From assembly GCA_028565635.1 (NCBI GenBank), contig JAOXYB010045170.1:1-27047 (forward strand): a stretch of 27,047 nt of DNA. The letters run 5' to 3'. The notes under the pieces were generated by a model. The model searched no databases. It was not told the origin of the DNA and saw nothing but the letters and a program-made list of their open reading frames with translations. A program made the position numbers and the translations under genes. Each line of letters begins with the position of its first letter. Position 1 is the first letter of the stretch. The stretch comes from Phoronis ovalis (Eukaryota; Phoronida; Phoronidae). Below, piece by piece: positions 7,768 to 16,193 of the stretch.

Positions 7768-9035
7768 ATGGCGGAGGTAAGCGTGCCTTATAATTTTTAC
7801 GAATATGTGTGATGAATTACAATGAAAATAGCTAGTTTATCTACCTTTAAGATTTGTTAACCAATGTATTAACACTTTTAGAAGCAGTACATTGTTATGA
7901 ATAATAATCTGAGCAAAACACGGGAGCTACTCGGTATAGAGCGCGCGGCTAGAGCTAAACTTATAAAACTAAATGTACTATTAACTTATAAATGAATATG
8001 ATGATCATTAACTAATTTGTCTGTTAATGTAGACAAGAAAAAAGTACGTAACAAATATACTTTTCATGACGTCGAATACATCGTTTTCTTTTCATGCATC
8101 ATAACCGGGATTACTTAAAAGTACTCAGTTTCAGTGCAGTTTCCCGCAACGCACACGTGAAACGGTCTATATTGACCTCAGTTGTAAAAATCACTGATCC
8201 AGCAAAATAATTATAATCTTTTGGGCAACATACAGCACTACACTTAAGCAAACGATTATATATCTTTGTATGGTTCCATTGAGTTTAATGAGCAAACAGC
8301 TAGCATGCAAACAGATTATTGAATGTAAATAGAATACATTTTTTTATCATTATAGAAGCAAGCTGAAGATGAATACCGCAGAAAATGTAAACTCAGTGAC
8401 CCCGAAGTTATAGAAAATCAAGAGAGAACACAAATGTCTAAACATTATGTAAATGTGACTTTTGTGGAAACATATTTATTGGTAGTAAATATACTCTCAC
8501 GTAACAATACTTACTGAAATAAATCATAATTATGTGAGATTTGCAGGAAGAAATTTCGCCTATTAAATAACCTGCTACAGACGCACATGCAGCCACACAT
8601 TGGTAGTATAGGCAGCATGAATGTGAAATTTGTGGGAAAGCTTTTTGCAGACGGCACAACAGAACACGTACTGGAAATAAAGCATATCTATGTGAAACCT
8701 GTGGGAAAAGGTTTATGGAAAAACTGTCTAATTGCAAAGAGTGTGGAAAAGGATTTAGACTTAAACGTGGCTATGAGATCTATGTTACTGGAAATAAACC
8801 ATTATTATGTGAGATTTGCGATAAGAAATTTCGACTAAATAACCTGCTTCAGATGCACATACTGGGGAGAAGCCATACAGATAGATGTTCTTGGTGTAAT
8901 GTGTTTTGTAAGGGGTGAGGATCTTTTATGTCATATTAAAAGGACACAAGCATACCGGAGAAAAACTGTATAAAATAATGTAAAATGTGTGTTTTGCCAC
9001 TTGTTCCAATTATTGTGTTCCTGTCAAACGTCATG
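7768..9035 (+). pseudogene. C2H2 zinc-finger gene relic
   Basis: Exon 1 is ATGGCGGAG followed by GTAAGC (7768-7776). The next exon starts after TTATCATTATAG at 8356 and continues in frame (KQAEDEYRRKCKLSDPEVIE) to TGA at 8515, a 56-codon product. Finger remnants follow on the same strand. KCDFCGNIF lies near 8450. CEICRKKF with a THMQPH histidine pair follows from 8533. A third frame, open from 8607 to 8918, has CEICGKAF, CETCGKRF, CKECGKGF, CEICDKKFRLNNLLQMH and CSWC. HTGEKLYK, the classic inter-finger linker, follows near 8955. Fingers lack His or carry deletions, and at least three frame changes or stops separate them. C2H2 fingers bind DNA; this copy cannot make an array. The 56-aa reading could still be expressed. 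Confidence 0.72.
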
Positions 9036-9178
9036 CAGTTTTGAAAAGAAGTATGATAAGATTACTACATTATTCAATGAAAAATTAAAATTGGCTTTAT
9101 TTTTCAGATAGGACATAAAACAATCCTACAACTGTGACTGGAATGTCTCCCTAGCCCTAGGTGGCGCTGGTGTTATCT

Positions 9179-9184
9179 AATAAA
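9179..9184 (+). terminator. AATAAA downstream of the zinc-finger relic
   Basis: First canonical polyadenylation signal after the last finger remnant, on the same strand, about 145 bp beyond it. It may be the old 3' end of that gene. Confidence 0.35.
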
Positions 9185-11297
9185 ACAGTTTTATGAGAAA
9201 TTAAAGTCAGTTATGTATATTTTAATATTGTTGGATTGGGTTTTATTTATTATGAAAAGACTTAAGGCTCATTAACGTGATAACCCTGGACAGGGACCCA
9301 TACATATCATCTGAAATAAGCTTTAGCACAGCTGGATTTTAATTTTCATTACAGACGACAATTTTTGTTCCACAACGGCATCCCTTACTTCCTTCTCACA
9401 TTTTTCATTTATTGAATTATAACAATTGTTATGCTGATATGTCGGAACTGGCAAATAACCACAGGACGAGAGGTAACCAAAATTTTGATTATAAATAATT
9501 CGTAACAGATTGTTGTATGATTGTTCTGCGTTGTATCTCTACAGTGTATATAACGTACTGTATCATTTATATTAAACTATTAAATGTCCTAGCTTTTTAT
9601 ACCTTCTACTCCAAAAATATTTAGGTTTATTAGATTTAGAGTATAATCCCCGGGGAATAAAATTTATTCTGTTAGAGATGGTTATTTTTCACAATGCAAT
9701 CAAGTGGTGCCATCTAGTGTTCTGCGAACGTGCAAGTCTCACTTGATTAGACTTCTAACTTGAGTCGGGTCAGGTCGGATCAGGTCGGGTCCGGTCTCCC
9801 TGTGCTTCCTTATCTAATATATTGATGGTAACCAAGTTGTAAATGACATCATTTTGTTTGCAATAATTCTGAGAAACATTAATTTTTAAGGTGCCTTTAA
9901 TATTTATTATTGGAAAATAAAACATTTGCTGAGAGTTGTTGATGAAATGTACTTTTATTATTTGCAGTCTTATGTATGTTTAGTATCTTGGAAAATAATT
10001 AGCTATATACTGACTGTTTGTGCAATTTCTTATGTTAATCCTTAGCCTAATAAAGTAAACACTGTATGATGTCATATATATAAGAAAGAAAATAACTTGT
10101 AAGCCTCTGATAAATTATGAATGAAAATGACATCAACAGTATTCTCTCTTACTGGTACTTTATTGATTTTAACGGGTTCAAGACCTTGTGTAGTTTACAC
10201 TTGCTTACAAAATAATGCAGGATAATTGATTTTGGTTAGAGAATTAGCTCCATTCAGTAGTCTCTGGATTTAGAATGTTTTCGCATCTATTCATCCAGGG
10301 TGTTAGAAAGTTCAAACACGTACACACTATCGTGAAAATTTTATTACACAATGTGCATTGGAGTCTTTTTCCAAATAATGTAGAGGCGGACATGAGAATA
10401 TTCAGATTCCCAGAATTTTAACTTTAACTGGAGATTTTAACATAATGTTGTTTTTTGCAAAAGATATTCTAAATAACTCACGAACTATAGTTTTCATTGC
10501 TTCCTTAATAAAAAGAATAACATGTCAACAGACTTCTTTTAATATCGATAAAGCACGCTAAATCAAACGTTATTGCACTAAATACATTGAACCGAGCTTC
10601 CTGACACAACTAATATTCTCACCTGAATCAGAAAGGAAGTATACTTCAATTAAATTACCTAGAGCTTTGCATGAAAAAATGTAATTCGCTTTCCAATATC
10701 CTTGTCACTGTTTTTCATGATTTCCGTCAAAAATTAACACTGCACTTTTCCGCTAGTTTACTTTGGGTGGAGTTGTTATTATTATTATTAAATTATTGGC
10801 TTATTTTATGCTTGATATTGTTCCTGATTCAAGGAATGTTAAACTTTAATGGTTAGACATTAGGTAGCATGCATAAAAACTAAAAAAGATTCTAAGCTAA
10901 TGAATTGATTTTACACCCACGGCAATATAATAACGTATCGTTTAAAGGTGAATATGCAGTTACGATATGTTTTACACGCAATCATGGGAAACATACCTGA
11001 TGCATAAATAAAGTAGTATATTATTTGTAACTCAAAAACAGTTTTTGCTTTATATATTGGGGATATATTGTTATACTTGGAATTTTACAAAAAAAAGCAA
11101 TTCAGCTTTCTAAACGTGAAATAATATGTCTAGTCCTGTAGCATTCCATCCGTGATGTAGTTTTAATTAGTCACTGGCCTGGTGTTATGCAAACGTTGAT
11201 GCCTCTGCTTAATTTGTATTTGAGCCTAAAATAAATGTTCGTTTTGTTTAATACATGCATTGTCGAGAGTTATTATATCGCATTTAGACAATCAGTC
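9185..11297. other. Long non-coding stretch
   Basis: No supported gene is seen. Minor items: an exon-like segment at 9354-9471 (acceptor TTTTCATTACAG, donor GAGAG|GTAACC) that is open in one frame throughout but equally readable in another; a 9-bp inverted pair CAATCAAGTG/CACTTGATT near 9700-9750; and a short imperfect tandem of GGGTCAGGTC at about 9764-9797. The ORF at 10671-10856 has no coding character I can defend. Confidence 0.5.
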
Positions 11298-11440
11298 AGG
11301 TGCCCTCAGACGATGAATTTCGGGTTGGCCCTCCATCTGTCTGTCCTGTCTGACATGGCGATCGTCATTCCTTGTGCTATTGCTGGGGCTAGCGCCTCTA
11401 CATGACAATTCTACCAGCTTGTTCATTTTATCTACGAAGT
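11298..11440. other. GC-rich island open in several frames on both strands
   Basis: The minus strand, after an acceptor-like TTTTCTAACTTCGTAG, is open for about 45 codons to TGA (KMNKLVELSCRGASPSNS and on). A second minus frame is open for 34 codons to a different TGA (AIAQGMTIAMSDRTDRWRAN). The plus strand has a 30-codon frame from an ATG near 11315. Base composition differs sharply from the flanks. It could be an exon or a fragment of a mobile element; several mutually exclusive frames look equally good, so no gene is called. Confidence 0.3.
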
Positions 11441-11789
11441 TAGAAAACCATAAAGAATTGAATTTCCCAAGCTAAAATCTTACACCATGTCACGCGGGAA
11501 CTTGTACAGTGGTTAGCCGAATTTACTTTTTGGAGTTTCTTTTTTGAAAAGATTTTGGAAGCCGCTCGATGAGTTTTTATGCATTCATTTGCTTTAATGT
11601 GATTGCTGTTAAGGGCTGCTACATTTCCATACGAAAACCGTTACCTAGCAACAGATACTATAGTCTAGTATTTTTTTGCTACTCTTGACTAAAAGTATCT
11701 TCTTACTACATTCGGCTTACACCATGCAGTTTGATTTTTGAAAAGAACACATTACGCATAATCGCGGTCGTTTTTTCCCCACCACCATT

Positions 11790-12138
11790 TATACCCAGGT
11801 CAGATTACATATATCCTGTCGTAAATAACTGCCCCGAAATATATACCCTGTGTAAAATTCACTTGTAAATTATATACCCTGTGGTAAATAAATATGTAAA
11901 CATTTACGAACCTTATTTTTCATACCTGTCGTAAATGCGTTTTCCAAGAAATACACCCTGTGGTAAACGAATATTTTTTGAAAATATACCCTGTAGTAAA
12001 TATCCAACAAAAACAGTATACCCTGTGGTAAATGAGGCTTTGAGAAGCGTGAAAAACATACCCTGTGGTAAATGCGGGAGCTGAAAAAGGGGCCTATTGG
12101 GCGGCACATATATATATATAGTGACTGAATAACAGGGG
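11790..12138 (+). repeat. Spaced-motif repeat element, copy A (fullest)
   Basis: Eight copies of an ATACCCTGTGGTAAAT-like motif start at 11811, 11843, 11874, 11922, 11953, 11986, 12018 and 12058, mostly about 31-33 bp apart, with unrelated sequence between. It ends with CCTATTGGGCGGCACATATATA followed by GTGACT. The same order of segments recurs, reverse-complemented, at 25.7 and 26.8 kb, so this is a dispersed family and not a local tandem array. Open frames on the minus strand (LPQG, YHRV and similar) are by-products of the motif. No transposase or clear terminal repeats; class unknown. Confidence 0.75.
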
Positions 12139-12392
12139 TTTGTGGTACAAATTCGGGCTTTTGCGAAGGAAATAAGGTTCGCGTATAGGAAGCCCGGGAT
12201 AGGAAGTATAATATGCCTATCTCGTGTATGCAAGCGTTGGGGACGACTTGTTGGACATGCGCTATCTGCAATAATTAGAAATTGACGCTTATGTTCCAGT
12301 CATGAAATAAAAATATACTGTATGGTTATAAGAGGTTATAAACAAGAAATTAAATCACTGCATTGCATTATGCACTCTGAGTAAATCACAGA

Positions 12393-12450
12393 CCTTCAGT
12401 ACCGGACACGTTTCTGATGTTTGTATCAGAAACGGGTGCGGAACTGAAGG
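12393..12450. repeat. 25-bp-arm hairpin
   Basis: The arms 12393-12417 and 12426-12450 pair at 22 of 25 positions around an 8-bp loop (CCTTCAGT through CGTTTCTGA). It sits in AT-rich non-coding DNA and is more GC-rich than its surroundings. A MITE remnant or a structured RNA segment are both possible. Confidence 0.75.
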
Positions 12451-13180
12451 GCTAAGGTTTATTCAGTGTGTGCGCGTATTATATTATGTATTTTTCATTT
12501 TAGTATTTTTTAAAGTTTCTGTTCAAAACCTTATTTTAGACTATTTTCATACCCTTGACGTTTTGGTGTATTTTAGTTTTTTTTCTAAATCGTACTTTTG
12601 AATGACACACAGTATAAATTAATTTATTTACCTTTATTTTATGGATTAAGTTATTAGAGAGCAATGATACAACATTTAATATTTAGTCACGTTTCAACAT
12701 ATTTTTACGTATAAATGCTTGTATACATATCCAGTCGGTTTGCAAGAGTTCGGCTTAAATATGTTTTACACTGTATATGGTGTATACAATATACAATTAT
12801 TGTTCGTGTTAATGGTAATTTTCTTATTTCATATAAAATCATTAAAAATAGTGATTCCGTTGATTTTGTATGGCATCGGATGGAAGTAAATGTCATTGTT
12901 CTGTCATGACCGATCTTTGTCGCCATGTAACTTGTTAATTCAATTATCAGAATTCGCTGGAGTTCATATTTTTATATAGATGAGTAGGCTTTCGTAAATC
13001 TGAAATGATTACTTTCATAAAACTTAAGTAAAATATTTTACGAAAATATTAGTAAATTTCATTATATATAGACATAAGCTGTTTCCCGGGAAATCAAAGC
13101 TTCAATAGTCTGGCTTCAGTTGTGTAAAGACAACAAGGAAAAACAAGGAACATTAAAAAATGTACATAAAATTATTTATG
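12451..13180. other. Non-coding AT-rich stretch
   Basis: I see no gene. The opposed ORFs at 12705-12926 and 12715-12909 overlap on both strands without coding character. A small hairpin GTACATAAA/TTTATGTAC lies at 13162-13183. Confidence 0.5.
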
Positions 13181-13237
13181 TACTAATAGCTAGGATATAT
13201 AAAACTCTTAGAGTTTTATATATCCTAGCTAATAGTA
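13181..13237. repeat. Near-perfect hairpin with 22-bp arms and 1-base loop
   Basis: TAGCTAGGATATATAAAACT and the next two bases (13187-13208) are repeated in reverse complement at 13210-13231 around a single T. Five more pairs extend it to 13181-13237 past one mismatch. It is one of several nearly spacerless palindromes in this window. Confidence 0.9.
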
Positions 13238-13859
13238 AGCACGTACAAAAAGATTAAATATTGATACCTAAAAAATAGTGCATTTTTCATTTTTGTATAG
13301 CTAGCCCAGCTTGGTGAAGTCTGATAGATCAGGTATGTACTGGTAATGTGCATCATTGGTGAGGGTTAATACTTAACGGCGAATGTTCTAGTTTGTCCTG
13401 TAGACCGACTACAACAGACTTATGTCAATGAACTTGATATTTTTATCAGTGCGAATGATATTGTTATCAGTTTATCATGATTAAGGTTTATTTCAAATAA
13501 TAAGTAATTGTGTCCACATATGCATAGGAAATATTTGGGAAATATTACAATAACATCAACCACATGACACCATAAAAACGAAAAGAATAAATTGTAGGCA
13601 GGAGACAAAACATGCGATGAGTCTCAATTTTTTATAACTGCATTAAGAATCTACAAAGACGCTATCACTCTTATTTAATTATATCATTGTAACTTTTTTC
13701 CGTTAATTTTCAACAGTTTTGATTGTTTTTTGGTTGGAAAGATAACAAAAAATCAAATATCTACCTGCTGTAAGAACACATAAGACTACTACACAAAAAT
13801 AAACAGAATTCAAACTCATTATTTCAATATTTTCTAGTTAAGAAGCTGATTTTTTAAAC

Positions 13860-14135
13860 TTGCATGTTTCAATTCCCCAACTTGTATCACAAATTGAGGA
13901 AAATTGTTTGCATGAAAACAAATTCGAAGTAGTACTTGATGTGCTGGTTATAGAAATTTGGGTGCATGATGTGGATATGTATGCTCGGCTAACGTCTCGT
14001 GTTTCAAAAGATCTGACTTCTTGGAAATTGTTTGGGAGAAAGCAGACGTTGTATGGCTATGTACTAGTTACAGCTTGCAAAGACAGGCATTGGACCTTTA
14101 CCGCTTATGCTTACTTGGATTCGTGCGATGAATAG
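13860..14135 (+). CDS. ORF of unknown status, 91 aa
   Basis: The frame is complete, with an in-frame TAA two codons before the ATG. The product is mixed in composition (EENCLHENKFEVVLDVLVIE in the first half, KQTLYGYVLVTACKDRHWTF in the second), with no signal peptide, no membrane segment and no motif I recognise. In 27 kb of AT-rich sequence a few random ORFs of this length are expected. No splice sites, polyadenylation signal or neighbour support it. Confidence 0.2.
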   Translation: MHVSIPQLVSQIEENCLHENKFEVVLDVLVIEIWVHDVDMYARLTSRVSKDLTSWKLFGRKQTLYGYVLVTACKDRHWTFTAYAYLDSCDE

Positions 14136-14402
14136 TCATGTTTGCATAAGTATTTAGCTGTTTTGCGCTTAATTTACAAATTTATTTTTTTTCTTAAGGA
14201 ATGCAGCATAAAAGTTGAAACTAATTTGTTGAGCACATTAGCTACAGGAGATAACCTTGTTATTTTAACCTCGTTATTTTTCCCCATTAAATATATCAGT
14301 AATTGGGTAATTGCTGCAATTATAATGTGAACAGTGCATCCACTCATTCATAAATTAGATAACGCTTACAAAATCACAATAAACTTCAGTTGTAATATTT
14401 GC

Positions 14403-14690
14403 ATGGAGTCACGTAGCCTGGGCGACAGAGCCTACGTGTTAAATGAGGCCGAGAAATAAGAGCAATATGTACACCGGTACCTGAGACCGGTACTACCACC
14501 CCGACTACCACATTTTCATTGATCAATTATTTTCATGCCTGTATGTTTGTTCCTTTGTTACTCCTTCTAACTACCAATAAATCGTCGTCTTTTTCAAGAA
14601 TACATACTGATCAGATACACCGTGTTTGCCTGTGTTTGCTGCCGGGAGCTAAACATTTCTGTGGTCATTTTGGTGCCGAGTAGAACTGGT
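14403..14690 (+). mobile_element. Possible LTR remnant with primer-binding-site-like sequence
   Basis: This moderately GC-rich segment contains an AATAAA (14576-14581), a GTGGTCA shortly after it, and then TTTTGGTGCCGAG (14668-14680). LTRs of metazoan retrotransposons commonly end in CA and are followed by a TGGTGCC/TGGCGCC-type tRNA primer site, so the order fits the 3' end of an LTR plus leader. No second LTR, no gag or pol and no flanking duplication are visible. Short inverted repeats occur at its left end (CACGTAG/CTACGTG) and at ACCGGTAC. Confidence 0.3.
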
Positions 14691-15448
14691 CTGTTTTCCT
14701 GTTTGCTGTTAGACCGGTAGTTTTATTTGGGGTTTTATTATCATTTTGTGGTGAGAATATGTGGTGGTAGGGTGAAGATAGAAAAAGACACAATGATATA
14801 CATTGCACTTGTTTTCTCTGACAATAAACTGCATGGCTTATTCTTTACCCTATTAATTGTTATTTGCGGATTTATTATAACAAAACTAAACATCTGTTTG
14901 GCAACGGAAATTGTCACAGGAATTAAAAAGATAGGAACTGAATTTCCCGTTGTAAACAATAAACAACATCTGTCATAAAAATACATCTCAGTTACACTAA
15001 AAGAACATTTTAATAATTTTTAAAAACAGATGTATTTAGGGCTACCAGTTATCATTTAGTTCGTCGTGGAAAAAACGAGTCTCTTTTAGGAAAACATCTG
15101 AGATACGAAGCTGGATATCAGACATAACAAGTACCTACTTGTAGACCCAAAGGGAAAAAGGAAAAACAGTGATGATTTGATAATACATTGTTAAATGAAA
15201 CATCTAGTGAAAACAAAGTTCAGATTTTATTTTCATTTTTATTATTTTTTAATAATGTAGACGGACATATTTTGAGTGTTTGTGTAAACAGTTGAAAGGA
15301 GACCGACACTTGTTTTGTTAATGAAGCACATATAGGAATGATTATTGGCTTATAGATTCTTTTGGTAACTGTGGTCATTTGCACAGGAAATGTAATATTA
15401 ACACGAAAGGTCATGAAGATATATTCTTTATTTTTCACTTGACAAACA
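14691..15448. other. Non-coding AT-rich stretch
   Basis: I see no supported gene. Overlapping ORFs on both strands at 14727-14986 and 15220-15438 look like chance open frames in AT-rich DNA. Confidence 0.45.
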
Positions 15449-15820
15449 CGAAGGCATATCTGTCAATGCTCCCGATCTCGTCGGGAGTCTCCCGATTCGT
15501 AGGCTCATCTCCCGATCCATATTAAAAATCTCCCGATTTCAAAATGTTCATGTTTCAAAATTTTTCGGCTCATATCACAATAAATGACATGACAGCAAAT
15601 AATTGTTTTGTTATTTTTAATGAAATAAGTTATAAAAAGGTCAAAATAAAAATGCATTAAATACTATCAAAGTAGTCCAAAATGGCTCAGAATGCATCAA
15701 ATTAAGCCATTTTTTCAAAATTTTATGGGGGAGCGTGCCGCAGGACCCCCTAGCATTTTGGCACGTCCTCGGGAAAACCTCCCTATCTGGCATTTTTCAA
15801 AGTTGACAGGTATGCGAAGG
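15449..15820. mobile_element. MITE-like element, 360 bp, 12-bp TIR and 6-bp TSD
   Basis: The element is 15455-15814. Its ends, CATATCTGTCAA and the reverse complement of TTGACAGGTATG, match at 11 of 12. The 6-bp CGAAGG flanks both sides (15449-15454 and 15815-15820). Inside are four CTCCCGAT repeats near the left end and a GGGGGAGCGTGCCGCAGGAC stretch near the right. There is no ORF, so it is non-autonomous. Superfamily not assigned. Confidence 0.75.
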
Positions 15821-16061
15821 TAATGAAAACAGCTCGCAAGGTCATTTCTAAAAATTAATATCCTCTTGACTTTCAACCAACCAGTCGAATACGATTGACA
15901 GTTTTCTGTTTAAAAAAATATTTTTTAGCCCAGTAATCTTTGTGTCAAAGCAATAATGATTTTGGAGAATACCCAAGAAAATAACCTATTTCAAATGTCT
16001 GTTTTTTATAAAAATAAAATATATTGAAAAGGCTATTATACGGAAATAGTTTTTAAAACAG

Positions 16062-16193
16062 TCAGTAAGTTAAAATTGTCCGTGAAACATGGTGACTACC
16101 AATTAAAGTGATTGCTGTTAATAAGTTGGCTCGATAGACTCCGTTGTAGTCAGTCCAGTAACCCTCCACTATGGTGCCCTTAGTTTCTGCTTT
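16062..16193 (-). CDS. Candidate terminal exon, product unknown
   Basis: On the minus strand a strong acceptor (TTTATTTTTTTTACAG) is followed by a frame open for 43 codons to TGA; the two other frames stop within the first 25 codons. The product begins KAETKGTIVEGYWTDYNGVY and continues RANLLTAITLIG. The segment is more GC-rich than its flanks. An alternative end is the donor-like ATTG|GTAGT. No upstream exon was found between here and 19 kb. The YWTDYNGVYR stretch loosely resembles the D-x-x-G-V-aromatic core of Shisa ectodomains and the YIDLKSVYH of the exon at 2672, but the cysteines are absent. Low certainty. Confidence 0.33.
   Translation of the reverse strand, partial: KAETKGTIVEGYWTDYNGVYRANLLTAITLIGSHHVSRTILTY

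Noticed and set aside
8438-8838. ORFs 8438-8737 (minus) and 8587-8838 (plus) as separate genes
   Set aside because: The first is antisense to the finger relic; the second is the frame that carries one finger and then drifts out of register with the others.
9354-9471. Possible plus-strand exon with acceptor ATTACAG and donor GAGAG|GTAACC
   Set aside because: Two other frames are also open for 18 to 22 codons before a stop, and none shows a recognisable family, so coding cannot be separated from chance.
10671-10856. 61-aa plus ORF with a hydrophobic Leu-rich end
   Set aside because: Low-complexity TTA/TTG codons in AT-rich DNA mimic a membrane segment; there is no splice, promoter or conservation support.
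11811-12073. Regular motif-spacer pattern resembling a CRISPR array
   Set aside because: Motifs are short and imperfect, spacing varies (31-48 bp), the surroundings are clearly eukaryotic, and the pattern recurs as a dispersed element elsewhere in the window.
11870-12271. Minus-strand ORFs of 133 and 106 aa
   Set aside because: They run through the spaced-motif element and owe their open frames and LPQG/YHRV series to that motif; neither has an independent domain.
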